From NCBI RefSeq assembly GCF_009451885.1, contig NZ_WIAO01000002.1, positions 186,001-250,000 of the forward strand: a DNA stretch of 64,000 bases. The letters are read 5' to 3'. The notes under the pieces were generated by a model, which was not told the origin of the DNA, searched no databases, and was given only the letters and a program-made list of their open reading frames with translations. This stretch comes from Glycomyces albidus. GTDB lineage: Bacteria > Actinomycetota > Actinomycetes > Mycobacteriales > Micromonosporaceae. The position numbers were made by a program, and so were the translations under genes. How positions within the stretch are numbered: position 1 is the stretch's first letter; each line of letters begins with the position of its first letter. Positions 43,596 to 52,887 of this stretch are shown in pieces.

Positions 43596-44756
43596 CTAGC
43601 CGCCCGCCGGCGGCAGCGTGAGGCGCAGCCGCCAGCCGCCGTCCCCGTCGGGCCCGTACTCGATCTCGCCGTCCAGCAGCTCGGCCCGCTGCCGCAGGCC
43701 CAGCAGCCCCACGCCGGAGCTCGGCAGCTCCACGACCGGCCGCGTCGCCCGCGTGTTCGCGACCTCCACGACCACCGAGCGGCCCGCGGCCGCCAGCCGC
43801 ACCGACGTCGTCGCGCCCGGCGCGTGCTTGCGGACGTTCGTCAACGCCTCCTGCACCGTCCGGTACACCGCCCGCTGCGCCGGCGGGTCGAGCTCGGGCA
43901 GCGGACCGATCTCCAGCCGCGCGTCGATCCCCGAGCCCTCGACGAGCCGCTCGAGCTGCGCGATCGACGGCTGCGGCACCGGCTCCTCCCGACGGCGCCC
44001 GCTCGCGTGCAGCACCCGCACCATCTGCCGCAGCTCTTCCAAGGTCGTCACGCTCACCTCCCGGATGGCCTCCGCGGTCGTCCGCGTCCGCGCGTCCGGC
44101 GCCTGCAGCTCCAGCGCCCCGGCCTGCACCGCGATCAGGCTCACCTGGTGCGATACGACGTCGTGCATCTCCCGGGCGAGCTGCGCCCGCTCCGCCGCCA
44201 GCGCCTGCTGCGTCAGCAGCCGCTGCTCGTGCTCCCGGGCCTCGCCGATCTCCACGAGCCGGCCGGCCAGGCGCCGGCGCGTGAGCCGGCTGTACCCGAA
44301 CAGCGTCGGCACCGCCGCCATCGCCACGTAGTACAGCGACGCGCGCAGGAAATGCCCGAGCGGCGAGACGAACTCCGGCAGGTACGCCACCGCCTCGTCG
44401 AACGGCGCCCGCCACTCGCCCAGAAACAGGTAGTGCAGCTGCATGCCCTGGAACACGAAGCAGACCGCGAGCATCGCCGTCGCGGCAATCGGCTTCCACG
44501 GCCGGCGGGCGGTGCTGGTGAGCGTGTAGAGCGCGATCATCGACGCGACCTTCTCGAACACCAGGAACGCCGCGGGGAGCGTCACCAGGAACACCAGGAA
44601 TGGGTACCGCCTGCGCAGCAGCAGCGCCGCGACGCCGGCGATCGCGAACCCCGCGACCGGCTGGTTGTCCATGTCGATCACGAGCGCGAGGTGGACGACC
44701 GCGACCAGCATGACGCCGGCGTCCCAGGCCCACTGCGGGATCTGCGGCAGCTTCAT
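43596..44756 (-). CDS. Two-component sensor histidine kinase (HisKA_3)
   Basis: 386 aa. Four to five membrane helices lie within residues 12-156, with an extracellular stretch of about 20-25 residues between helices near 105-135. A coiled linker precedes the H-box [10 protein letters not shown] with His198. The HATPase has [14 protein letters not shown] (N-box) and [17 protein letters not shown] (G-box). It overlaps the regulator gene by 4 bp. This is a second intramembrane-type kinase, unrelated in detail to the one at 35622. The signal is unknown. Confidence 0.92.
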   Translation of the reverse strand: MKLPQIPQWAWDAGVMLVAVVHLALVIDMDNQPVAGFAIAGVAALLLRRRYPFLVFLVTLPAAFLVFEKVASMIALYTLTSTARRPWKPIAATAMLAVCFVFQGMQLHYLFLGEWRAPFDEAVAYLPEFVSPLGHFLRASLYYVAMAAVPTLFGYSRLTRRRLAGRLVEIGEAREHEQRLLTQQALAAERAQLAREMHDVVSHQVSLIAVQAGALELQAPDARTRTTAEAIREVSVTTLEELRQMVRVLHASGRRREEPVPQPSIAQLERLVEGSGIDARLEIGPLPELDPPAQRAVYRTVQEALTNVRKHAPGATTSVRLAAAGRSVVVEVANTRATRPVVELPSSGVGLLGLRQRAELLDGEIEYGPDGDGGWRLRLTLPPAGG

Positions 44757-45418
44757 CGCGTCCCGCGGTCCCCGGGCCCGTCCAGCAGCGCGGACCGCTC
44801 CGCGATGAGCGCCGCCTGGACCCGGTTCGACACCTCCAGCTTCGCGAAGATCGAGCTGACGTGGTCCTTGACGGTGCCGACGCCGAGGAACAGCTCTGCC
44901 GAGATCTCGCCGTTCGAGCGGCCCTCCGCGAGCAGGACCAGGATGTCCCGCTCCCGCTCGGTCAGCCGCTCCAGCCGCGGATCGGGCTCGGGGGCGCGGG
45001 CGGCCTCGAGGTACTTCGCGACGATCGAGCGCGTCACCTGCCCCGACAGCGCCGACCCCTCGGTGACCAGCGCCCGCACCTGGTGGATGAGGTGGGTCGG
45101 CTTGGTGTCCTTCAACAGGTAGCCGGCGGCGCCGAGGCGCAGCGCCGCGTCCACGTACTCGTCGGAGCCGAAGGTGGTGAGCACCGCGACCGCGGGCGGG
45201 CGCGACAGCTCCCGCATGCGCCGCAGGATCGTGAGGCCGTCGATGTCGGCCATGCGGATGTCGAGCAGGACCACGTCGGGGCGGAGCGCGACGATCCGGT
45301 CGAACGCGTCGCCGCCGGAGACGGCGTCGACCACCTCGATGTCGTCGGCGGTCCCGAGGATGTGGGTGAATCCGGACCGGATCAGAGCCTCGTCGTCGAC
45401 GATGAGGACGCGGATCAT
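44753..45418 (-). CDS. Response regulator, NarL/LuxR family
   Basis: 221 aa. Receiver with VDDE pocket, Asp53 (VLLDIRMADIDG), LTTFG and LLKDTKP; the LuxR domain has LTERERDILVLLAEGRSNGEISAELF and GTVKDHVSSIFAKL. ATG 45418 is selected for the strong AGGAGAGGAGG upstream; the longer frame has none. First gene of the operon with the kinase. A large inverted repeat lies in the 269-bp divergent region shared with asnB. Confidence 0.94.
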   Translation of the reverse strand: MIRVLIVDDEALIRSGFTHILGTADDIEVVDAVSGGDAFDRIVALRPDVVLLDIRMADIDGLTILRRMRELSRPPAVAVLTTFGSDEYVDAALRLGAAGYLLKDTKPTHLIHQVRALVTEGSALSGQVTRSIVAKYLEAARAPEPDPRLERLTERERDILVLLAEGRSNGEISAELFLGVGTVKDHVSSIFAKLEVSNRVQAALIAERSALLDGPGDRGTR

Positions 45419-45519
45419 GAGGCGCCTCCTCTCCTGTATGGGGCTTGTACGGGTCGGGGCCTGCCGGGAATACACCCCGGGCGGCACCATCGGTTGCATC
45501 CGAAGGTCGGGAACCGAAC

Positions 45520-45621
45520 CCGCCGAAGGTCCGGGGCGGCCCGCCGATGGTCGGGCAACCGCCGCCGCCCGGCGGCGGTGCGACCGGAGACCTGGGCGGC
45601 CGGGTCGCGGACCTTCGGCGG
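45520..45621. promoter_or_regulatory. Large inverted repeat in the divergent regulator/asnB region
   Basis: CCGCCGAAGGTCCG (45520-45533) and its perfect complement (45608-45621) enclose 74 bp that contain a second stem (CCGCCGCC/GGCGGCGG). It may be a cruciform, a dual operator or a structured asnB leader ending 66 bp before the start. Confidence 0.5.
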
Positions 45622-45687
45622 AGGCGACGCCGCTCCGGCCGCACGAGCATGGGAGCCACTGACCCTTCCCAGCCTCTAGGAGCGCTC

Positions 45688-47916
45688 ATGTGCGGATTCG
45701 TCGTCTGCGCGGGGGACCCCGCCGCACCGCCCGGCGGCGACCTGCCGGCCCTGCTCGAACTGCTCGACCACCGCGGCCCCGACGAGACCGCGTGCGACCC
45801 GCCCGGGCGGCGCGTCCGCATGGGCTTCAAACGGCTCGCGATCATCGACACCGCCGGATCCCACCAGCCGATGCGCAGCGGCGACGGGAAGCTCGCCATC
45901 GTCTTCAACGGCGAGATCTACAACTACCTCGAACTGCGCGACGAACTCGTCCGCGAGACCGGCGCGGTCTTCGCGACCCGCGGCGACACCGAGGTCGTCC
46001 TGGCCGGGTACCGGCACTGGGGCCCCGACGTCGTCCACCGCCTCCGCGGCATGTTCGCGTTCGTCGTCCACGACGCCGAAGCCGACCTGCTCTTCGCCGC
46101 CCGTGACCCCTTCGGGATCAAACCCCTCTACTGGACCCGCCGCGGCGGCACCCTCTGGCTCGCCAGCGAGAAGAAGGCCCTCCCCGGGCTCGACCGCGAG
46201 CGGGTGGAACCCGACGCGCTCGCCCACTACGCGACCTTCCAGTACGTCCCCGAACCGGCCACCCTCCACCGCGGCGTCCACCGCTTCGAAGCCGGCTGCA
46301 GCGCCCTGTTCCGCCCCGGCGCCGAGCCCCGGCCCACCCGGTACTTCCGGCCCCTGTTCCACCCCCGCAGGATCGACGACGAGCAGCGGCTCCACCGCGA
46401 GATCGAAGCGGCCCTGCGCGAGTCGGTGCGCCTGCACATGCGCTCGGACGTCCCCGTCGGGACGCTCCTGTCCAGCGGCATCGACTCGACGGCGGTGACC
46501 GCGCTGGCCCGCGAGGTCGACCCGCGGCTGCTGACGTTCACCGCCCGGTTCACCGACCCGGGACTGTACGACGAGCTCGAAGTGGCCTCCCGCTCGGCGG
46601 CCGAGCTCGGGGTCGTCAACATCCCCGCGCCGGTCTCGGCCGAGGACGTCATGGCCGAGCTGCCGCGGATCGTGTGGCACCTGGACGACCCGGTCGCCGA
46701 CCCGGCGCTCGTGCCGCTGTACTTCGTCGCGAAGAAGGCCGCCGAGCACGTGACCGTCGCGCTCGGCGGCGAGGGCGCGGACGAGTTCTTCGGCGGCTAC
46801 ACGATCTACCGGGAACCGAAGTCCCTCAGGGCGGTCACGGCCCTCCCCGGGTCCGCGAAGCACCTGCTGCAGCGGGTCTCGCGGGCGCTGCCGGAGGGCG
46901 TCAAGGGCCGGGGCTTCCTCGAACGCGGCACCGCCGAGATCGAGGAGCGCTTCGTGGGCAACGCGAAGATCTTCACCGGCGACGCGAAGGAGCGCCTGCT
47001 GCGCCGCCCCGGTCCCGACGTCCGCGAGGTCACCGGTCCCGTCTGGGACGAGTCGGCACACCTCGACCCGGTCTCGCGCATGCAGTACCTGGACCTGTGC
47101 ACCTGGATGCGCGGCGACATCCTCGTCAAGGCCGACCGGATGTCCATGGCGCACAGCCTGGAATTGCGCGTCCCGTTCCTCGACCGCGGCGTCTGGGAGG
47201 CGGCCTCCCGCATTCCCGCCGAGCACCGGCTCTCCGGCCCGCAGACGAAGGTGGCCCTCCGGCGGGCGCTCGCCGGGATCGTGCCGCCCTCGATCGTCGA
47301 GCGCCCCAAGCTCGGCTTCCCGACCCCGCACCGGCAGTGGCTCGCCGGGCCGATGTTCGCCTGGACCGACCAGGTCCTCGCCGAGGCCGCCTGCGGCCAC
47401 CTCCTCGATCTCGAGTACGCGCGCGGCCTCCTGCGCGAGCACCGCGACGGCGCCGACCACGCCCGCAAAGTGTGGGCGGTCCTGGTGTTCTGCCTCTGGT
47501 ACGGGCAGATCGGGGCCGAACCGCCGCCCCGGGCCGCCGCAGCGGTCCCGAGGCGGCTCCCTCCGCAGACGGCCGCAGCGCTGCTCGCAGCCTCCGCGAT
47601 GCCCGAGGCGCCCGCCCCGGCGGCTCCGGTCACCGATCCGCCGGTTCCGCAACTGCCGGTGAGCGAAACGCCCGGGTTCGAAACGATCGGGTTTGAAACG
47701 CCTGGATTCGGAACGCCGGTTCCTGAAGCGCCGCAGACTGATTCGCAGCCGCAGCCGCAGCCGCAGCCGCAGCCGCAGCCGCAGCCGCAGCCGCAGCCGC
47801 ATTCCCTTCAGCCGGCCCCGATCGCGGGAGCCCCCGGCACGGCCGTGGAGGTCGTGCCCGACTATGTGCCCGCGCCGCAGCGGGACTCGCCCGACGGGCT
47901 CGTCCCCGGCTTCTGA
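45688..47916 (+). CDS. asnB: Glutamine-hydrolysing asparagine synthetase with (Gln-Pro)9 tail
   Basis: 742 aa. An N-terminal Ntn glutaminase with nucleophile Cys2 (MCGFVVC), RLAIIDTAGSHQP and FNGEIYNY; then the synthetase domain with the PP-loop SSGIDST and GGEGADEFFGGY. It makes asparagine or amidates a related carboxylate from glutamine. The family core ends near residue 612. The last 130 residues are unusual: an Ala/Pro linker, FET/FGT repeats, nine Gln-Pro pairs at 687-704 coded by exact CAGCCG repeats, then a Pro-rich end. The tail is probably disordered. ATG 45688 is required by Cys2; TAGGAG precedes it. Confidence 0.95.
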   Translation: MCGFVVCAGDPAAPPGGDLPALLELLDHRGPDETACDPPGRRVRMGFKRLAIIDTAGSHQPMRSGDGKLAIVFNGEIYNYLELRDELVRETGAVFATRGDTEVVLAGYRHWGPDVVHRLRGMFAFVVHDAEADLLFAARDPFGIKPLYWTRRGGTLWLASEKKALPGLDRERVEPDALAHYATFQYVPEPATLHRGVHRFEAGCSALFRPGAEPRPTRYFRPLFHPRRIDDEQRLHREIEAALRESVRLHMRSDVPVGTLLSSGIDSTAVTALAREVDPRLLTFTARFTDPGLYDELEVASRSAAELGVVNIPAPVSAEDVMAELPRIVWHLDDPVADPALVPLYFVAKKAAEHVTVALGGEGADEFFGGYTIYREPKSLRAVTALPGSAKHLLQRVSRALPEGVKGRGFLERGTAEIEERFVGNAKIFTGDAKERLLRRPGPDVREVTGPVWDESAHLDPVSRMQYLDLCTWMRGDILVKADRMSMAHSLELRVPFLDRGVWEAASRIPAEHRLSGPQTKVALRRALAGIVPPSIVERPKLGFPTPHRQWLAGPMFAWTDQVLAEAACGHLLDLEYARGLLREHRDGADHARKVWAVLVFCLWYGQIGAEPPPRAAAAVPRRLPPQTAAALLAASAMPEAPAPAAPVTDPPVPQLPVSETPGFETIGFETPGFGTPVPEAPQTDSQPQPQPQPQPQPQPQPQPHSLQPAPIAGAPGTAVEVVPDYVPAPQRDSPDGLVPGF
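47746..47799 (+). repeat. Hexanucleotide tandem repeat (CAGCCG)9 inside asnB
   Basis: Nine perfect copies in frame encode (Gln-Pro)9. Exact codon identity implies slippage expansion; changes keep the frame. Confidence 0.9.
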
Positions 47917-47929
47917 CCGGGCCTCCGAC

Positions 47930-47959
47930 AGGGGCGGGCGCCGTTCGGCGCCCGCCCCT
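47930..47959. terminator. Bidirectional terminator after asnB
   Basis: A perfect 13-bp stem (47930-47942 with 47947-47959), loop GTTC, followed by TCGG; it separates asnB from the convergent fusion gene. Confidence 0.75.
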
Positions 47960-47964
47960 TCGGC

Positions 47965-50637
47965 TCACGCCCGGAACAGGTCCGCGGCGACGAAGCCGCC
48001 TTCGGCCGCGCCCGGCGGGACCGCGAACACCCCCGAGCCCTCGGCGGTGATGAACTCCGTGAGCCGGTCCGAGGCGGCCATCTTCTCCTGCGCGTCGATG
48101 AACACCTGCGGGTCCGCCTGGAACGACACGAACAGCATCCCCGCGTCGTACGGGTGCTCGGCGTGCATGTGCCCGTCGAGGTGCCCGTCCGTCGCCGCGT
48201 CGGACGACACGTCGCCCTGGGTCAGGAACCCGTAGTCGTAGTTGAAGCCGCGCCGCACCATCGCCGCGTCGTGCACGACCGCGATGTGCGAATCGGCCGG
48301 AACCGCGGGCAGGCCCGAGGCGTCCAGGGCCGTGAAGTCCGGGTGGTCGAACTCGCCGCCGCCGCTGAGCGGCACCCCCGAGTCCCGCTCCCGCCCGAAC
48401 GTCAGGTTCTGGTCCTCCGCGGACAGCATCGACCAGTCCGGCAGGCGCATCCGGATCTTGCGGAACACCAGGTACGTGCCGCCTTCGAACCACGACGGCT
48501 CCGCGTCGACCGCCCACACGCGGGCGTCGAACTCCTCACTGCCCGCCTTCGGGTTCGCGCTGCCGTCCTTGAACCCCATGAGGTTCCGCGGCGTCCCGCC
48601 GTCCGGCGCCGACGAGAACCCCTGCTGCACCCACCGCAGCGACCCCCGGCCCACGGCCCGCTTCCGCAGCTCCAGGAACGCGTTCGACACAACCTGCTGG
48701 TCGTCGCCGCACACCTGGAGCAGCAGGTCGCCGCCCGACCACGCCGGATTCAACTTGTCGCCGTCGAACTCCGGCAGCTCCGCGAGCTTCGACGGCCGCG
48801 CCGCCTCCAGGCCCGCCTTCGCGAACGCCGCCGGGCCGATCCCGAACGTCACCGTCAGCCGCGCCGGGTCCAGGCCCGCCGCCACCGCCTCCGCGTCGAA
48901 CTGGTCGGGCCCGTCGATCGCGGCCTTCGGCGGCGCCTCACCGGCCGCCAGCGCAGCCGCGACCGCCGACCAGTCCTGAAGCAGCGCTCGCAGATTCGCG
49001 GCCACCGCGGCAGGGTCGAGCGCCGCACCGGACGCGAGATCCGCCGCCGCGAGGTCGAACGACGCGAACAGGGCGTGCCTCTGGCCCGGCGTCGCGATCC
49101 CCGCCTGCCGGTCCCCGTAGAACGGCTCCACGTCCGGGCCGCGGTCCTCGGCGCCGGACCCGTCGCCGCCGGTGCCGTTCGCGACCGCCATCCCGGCGCC
49201 CGCGCCGACCGCGGCCGAGACCGTCGCCGTCGCCAGCGCCGTCCGCCGCGTCACCGTCGCCTCGCCGGTCCCGTCCCCGGCGGGCGGCCTCCGGAATCGC
49301 CGCCACAGCCCGACGGCGACATCGACGGCCACGAACGCCGCCAACGAGATCCCCAGCAGCGGGAAGAACCAGCCGACCCCGGCCGCGACTGCGACGACCG
49401 CCGCGGCCACCGGCCACGGCAGCCGCCGCAGCCCGCCGCCCGGGTACGGCCGGCCCATGAGTGCGCCCTGCGGCCGCCGCTGCCACCACATCCGGTAGCC
49501 CCACACGACCATGAGGACCACGAGCACCATCGCGGCCGCCAGGACCACCTGGTTCGCCAGGCCGAACAGCAGGCCCATGTGCGCGGCGATGAGCACGTTC
49601 GTCGCCTGCGCCATCGCCGGCCAGTCCGCGAACCGCAGCTCCTCGGCCGCTTCCGGTGCGCCCGAAGCGGTGTCGACGATCATCTGGTCCTGCTCCAGCG
49701 GCAGCGACCGCCGCTGCTCGGCCACCAGGTACTGCGTGTCCGACCCGGTCGGCAGCGTGATCTGCATCGGGTCGCTCATTCCCGCGTCGAGCGCCGCGGC
49801 GTACACGCCGTCGAGGAGCGCCACCGCGAACGGCGACGCGCCCGCGGCGCCCGAGTGGTCGTGCTCGGCATGGTCGCCCGAACCCGCGCCCGAATCCAGC
49901 GTGAGCGACGGCGTCGTCCAGTTCAGCGCCTCCCGCAGCTCCGCGACGTTCTCGCCCGCGAACCGCGACCAGGTCACGCCCGTGACCGACAGGAAGAGCA
50001 GCACCGCGACGAGCCAGAGCCCGACCGGCCCGTGCCACGCGAGCGTCCGGTTCCGCCCCGAGCCCTGCGGTCTCGGCCGCCAGAAGCCGCCGCCGCGCCG
50101 CCGCCGCGCGATCCACAGGACCAGGCCGCCGAGCGCCACCACCCACAGCCAGCTCGCCGCCAGCTCCGAGTAGATCCTGCCCGGCTCGCCCAGGTGCAGG
50201 TTCCGGTGCAGCGTCGAGACCCACTCGCGGACCGGCCCGGCCTGCGAGGACCCGTACGTCGTCGAATCGCCGAGCACCTCACCGGTGTACGGGTCCACAT
50301 AGACCACGGCGACGGCGCCCGACTCGCGGACGACCCCGTCGTCCACCAGCACCGCGGTCGACGCGGCGGCCTCGGCCGCGGGCCGCACCGCCGTCACCGT
50401 CCAGTCGGGGTGCGCTTCGGACACCGCGTCGACCTGGGCGGCGAGCGTCAGCGCCTCGCCGGCGGGCTCGACGGTCCGCAAATCCTCGTACAGGAAGTCC
50501 TCCAGCGGGTAGGAGAGTGCGTACGCCAGCCCGGTCAAGGCCGAGACCAGCAGGAACGGTGCGATCAATATCCCGGCGTAGAAATGCAGCCGGAGCAGCG
50601 GCCGCCGCAGGGCAGCCGAAATCCTCGGTGTAGACAT
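47965..50637 (-). CDS. Fusion: PepSY-type membrane reductase domain plus DyP-type peroxidase (EfeB-like)
   Basis: 890 aa in one uninterrupted frame. Residues 1-450 are a PepSY-associated membrane protein: helices near 18-42, 160-178, 203-224, 350-384 and 405-445, with conserved His in LHFYAG, LHRNLHLGEPGR, AWHGPVG and AAHMGLLFGL, as in siderophore reductases such as FoxB. Residues 463-487 (TRRTALATATVSAAVGAGAG) look like a twin-arginine signal inside the chain. Residues 500-890 are a DyP peroxidase/deferrochelatase: FYGDRQAGIATP, GFKDG with Asp691, His784 as probable haem ligand, RRGFNYD. His-rich loops occur at 256-261 and 818-829. Inferred role: haem- or iron-linked redox at the membrane. 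Confidence 0.88.
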   Translation of the reverse strand: MSTPRISAALRRPLLRLHFYAGILIAPFLLVSALTGLAYALSYPLEDFLYEDLRTVEPAGEALTLAAQVDAVSEAHPDWTVTAVRPAAEAAASTAVLVDDGVVRESGAVAVVYVDPYTGEVLGDSTTYGSSQAGPVREWVSTLHRNLHLGEPGRIYSELAASWLWVVALGGLVLWIARRRRGGGFWRPRPQGSGRNRTLAWHGPVGLWLVAVLLFLSVTGVTWSRFAGENVAELREALNWTTPSLTLDSGAGSGDHAEHDHSGAAGASPFAVALLDGVYAAALDAGMSDPMQITLPTGSDTQYLVAEQRRSLPLEQDQMIVDTASGAPEAAEELRFADWPAMAQATNVLIAAHMGLLFGLANQVVLAAAMVLVVLMVVWGYRMWWQRRPQGALMGRPYPGGGLRRLPWPVAAAVVAVAAGVGWFFPLLGISLAAFVAVDVAVGLWRRFRRPPAGDGTGEATVTRRTALATATVSAAVGAGAGMAVANGTGGDGSGAEDRGPDVEPFYGDRQAGIATPGQRHALFASFDLAAADLASGAALDPAAVAANLRALLQDWSAVAAALAAGEAPPKAAIDGPDQFDAEAVAAGLDPARLTVTFGIGPAAFAKAGLEAARPSKLAELPEFDGDKLNPAWSGGDLLLQVCGDDQQVVSNAFLELRKRAVGRGSLRWVQQGFSSAPDGGTPRNLMGFKDGSANPKAGSEEFDARVWAVDAEPSWFEGGTYLVFRKIRMRLPDWSMLSAEDQNLTFGRERDSGVPLSGGGEFDHPDFTALDASGLPAVPADSHIAVVHDAAMVRRGFNYDYGFLTQGDVSSDAATDGHLDGHMHAEHPYDAGMLFVSFQADPQVFIDAQEKMAASDRLTEFITAEGSGVFAVPPGAAEGGFVAADLFRA

Positions 50638-50716
50638 GCTTCGCTTTCTGAGCAGCCCGGAGCAGCCGTGCACCGGGCAGGGGGTGGCGCCGGACGGCGC
50701 CGGGGGACGACAGGGA

Positions 50717-51280
50717 TCAGAAAGCGAACCGCGGCGGACCGCGCCGCGAGATGGCCGCCGAGGCGACCGGGGCGGGACGCGGCGCGCGCGTCCGAACCGG
50801 GAACCGGCGCGGCCGGACCGCGACCGGGGCGTTCAGGCCCGTGATGCGCACCAGGCGCGCGAACCACAGCGTCAGCAGATCGAGCAGCGACGCGAACGCG
50901 GCGTCACCGCGCGACAGCCACGACGCCTGCGCCAGGGCCGCGGCGATGTGGACCAGCCACATGCTCACCCCGGAGCCGTGCGCGTGCGCGGCGGTCTCGG
51001 CCGCGCCTTGGAGCAGCGTCTCGTTGAAGAGCGCGCCTTGGAACAGCTCGTGCAGGCCCCACTGCGCCGCCAGGCACAGCGGTGCGAGGGCCGGGAAGCC
51101 GCGCTGGCGGCCTCCGGCGGCGAAGGCGACTCCGAAGACGAGACCGAACGCCGCGGCCGCCTGGAGCGGACCTGGGGCGTGCCCGCCGCTCCACAGGTGC
51201 AGCAGGAGCGAAGCCGACCCCGAGACCGCTGCGAACACGGCGGCCCGCAGCAGTCGGAACGGAATGTCGCTCACTTGCAC
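50717..51280 (-). CDS. Histidine-bearing integral membrane protein upstream of the PepSY-DyP fusion
   Basis: 187 aa. About four helices with His at their ends: LLLHLWSGGHAP, WGLHELF, AAHAHGSGVSMWLVHIAAAL. The C-terminus is basic and Pro/Arg-rich (RPRRFPVRTRAPRP). Similar proteins, in my recollection, occur beside copper-handling CopC/YcnI-type genes in actinomycetes, but I cannot name a family. It precedes the fusion gene by 79 bp in the same direction, so they probably form one operon concerned with a metal or haem. GTG 51274 is an alternative start. Confidence 0.65.
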   Translation of the reverse strand: MQVSDIPFRLLRAAVFAAVSGSASLLLHLWSGGHAPGPLQAAAAFGLVFGVAFAAGGRQRGFPALAPLCLAAQWGLHELFQGALFNETLLQGAAETAAHAHGSGVSMWLVHIAAALAQASWLSRGDAAFASLLDLLTLWFARLVRITGLNAPVAVRPRRFPVRTRAPRPAPVASAAISRRGPPRFAF

Positions 51281-51311
51281 GGCCGTATTCTGTCACGGGC
51301 CGGGACGCGCG

Positions 51312-51347
51312 GACGCCCCCGCGTCGGCGATCCGATGCGGGGGCGTC
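51312..51347 (-). terminator. Terminator after the DUF418 gene
   Basis: A perfect 11-bp stem (51312-51322 with 51337-51347) lies 12 bp past the DUF418 stop and before the next minus-strand gene. Confidence 0.6.
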
Positions 51348-51358
51348 GCGGTCGGCGG

Positions 51359-52567
51359 TCAGGACCGCTTGCGGCCGTAGGTGAGGCGCCGCAGCAGCAC
51401 TTCGAACGGCCCGCGCTTGCCGGCCCGGTCGAGCAGCACCGCGATGACCACGGTGGCCGCCCAGGTGCCGAAGGCGACGCCGAACGCGCCCAGGTAGCCC
51501 AGGTCCTCGCCGAGGCCGAGGCCCCAGGCGGCGAGCAGCGGGGCCATGATGAACGACTGGAGCAGGTAGCTCGTCAGCGACCGCTCGCCGACCGCGGCCA
51601 GTGCGCCGGGGACGCCGCGGCGGCCGTACCCGCGCAGCTTGTGCGCCAGCAGCCCGAACCCGCAGATGTAGCCGAACCCGGCGTACATGCCGCCGAGGAG
51701 CGTCAGGTAGACCGCGCCGATCCACACGCCGCGCGAGGGCTCCCAGGCGCCGAGGCCGACGAGCGCCACGGGAAGGGAGCTGAGGACGTTCACGACCATG
51801 CCCGAGATGAAGTACTTCTTGAGCTGCGGCAGGTGGTCCTCGGGGTGGTTGAGCCAGCCCGAGCGCTGGAGCATCATGCCGCCGATGATCGACGGGAAGA
51901 ACGCGCCGACGAACACGGTCGCGACCGCGCCGACGGGCGAGACCATGGCGCCGGTGAGCATCTGGCTCAGGTAGGGCGGCAGGCTGTCGTCGCCGGGCGG
52001 CTGGGCGCTGCCGGTGAAGAAGAACGCGAACATCGTGTTGCCGATGAGCACGACGTAGGCGACGGTCGCCCAGAACCACCGCTTCAGCGCCTTGTCGGAG
52101 AGGTTGACGAAGAACAGGGCGATCAGGCCCATGGCGCCGTACGGGGCGAGGATGTCGCCGTAGAACAGGAACACGGCGTGCAGGAAGCCGAACGCGAGCA
52201 GCCACCAGGAGCGGCGGCGCAGGACCTTGCGGACGCCCTTGGGCTCCATGCCGCGGGCGAACATGCGCGAGGCCATGACGGCGATGCCGAAGCCGTAGAG
52301 GAGCGCGAACATCGGGCGCGAGCGCTCGGCGATGAGGAGCTGCTCGATGAAGTACGCGACGTGGTCGGCGGTCGACTGGCCGGTGAAGTGGTTGTACTTG
52401 TCGCGGTCCATGCCCCACAGGTGGACCGGGACGTTGGCGAGCGCGATGAACAGCAGCATGCCGCCGCGCGCGATGTCGGGCGCGAGCGAGCGCTCCGCCT
52501 TGGTGATCGGCGCCGGCGGGCCGGCCGGCCTCGGCGGGTCCTCTGTGGCGTAGGGGGTCGCGGTCAC
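51359..52567 (-). CDS. DUF418-family polytopic membrane protein
   Basis: 402 aa with about nine to ten helices. RSLAPDIARGGMLLFIALANVP is the family's N-terminal signature. The DUF418 domain spans the C-terminal half (FISGMVVNVLSS, MYAGFGYICGFG, AAVGERSLTSYLLQSFIMAPLL). DUF418/YeiB proteins belong to a wider acyltransferase-like membrane group and have no settled function. GTG 52567 is chosen for GAAGGAG 6 nt upstream. It stands alone, separated from its neighbours by terminators. Confidence 0.88.
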   Translation of the reverse strand: MTATPYATEDPPRPAGPPAPITKAERSLAPDIARGGMLLFIALANVPVHLWGMDRDKYNHFTGQSTADHVAYFIEQLLIAERSRPMFALLYGFGIAVMASRMFARGMEPKGVRKVLRRRSWWLLAFGFLHAVFLFYGDILAPYGAMGLIALFFVNLSDKALKRWFWATVAYVVLIGNTMFAFFFTGSAQPPGDDSLPPYLSQMLTGAMVSPVGAVATVFVGAFFPSIIGGMMLQRSGWLNHPEDHLPQLKKYFISGMVVNVLSSLPVALVGLGAWEPSRGVWIGAVYLTLLGGMYAGFGYICGFGLLAHKLRGYGRRGVPGALAAVGERSLTSYLLQSFIMAPLLAAWGLGLGEDLGYLGAFGVAFGTWAATVVIAVLLDRAGKRGPFEVLLRRLTYGRKRS

Positions 52568-52887
52568 GGTGGGCTCCTTCGGGATCTTTTGTTTCCTCTG
52601 ATGTGCGCGGTGGGGTCCGCTTTCAACAGTGTAGGAAAATGGCGCCCTCTTCACGGTAGTGCTGGCCCCCGGTTTCGGCTGCCGACCGTGGTACCGGGCG
52701 AGTCGTTCTGAGGGCGGATCACGTTCGATGGAATGTCGTACCCCGGGCGTATTTTTGATCCAGGGGACCCTCGTCCGTCCGATTTGTGGTAGGCGCTCCG
52801 AGACCCGCCGAGACACTCCCGATTCCCGTGGCACACGGAAAGGCCCCGCCGCTTTCGCGACGGGGCCTCCGATGTCGTTGCGTCACT
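52568..52887. other. 320-bp intergenic region between DUF418 and the fab operon end
   Basis: It holds the DUF418 leader and promoter area (an AT-richer stretch around 52580-52640) and the fab operon terminator at 52841-52868. I see no RNA gene and no convincing reading frame. Confidence 0.5.
52841..52868 (-). terminator. Terminator of the fab operon
   Basis: A 12-bp stem with one mismatch (52841-52852 with 52857-52868), loop TTTC. It lies about 125 bp beyond the fabF stop because a tandem array intervenes. Confidence 0.65.
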
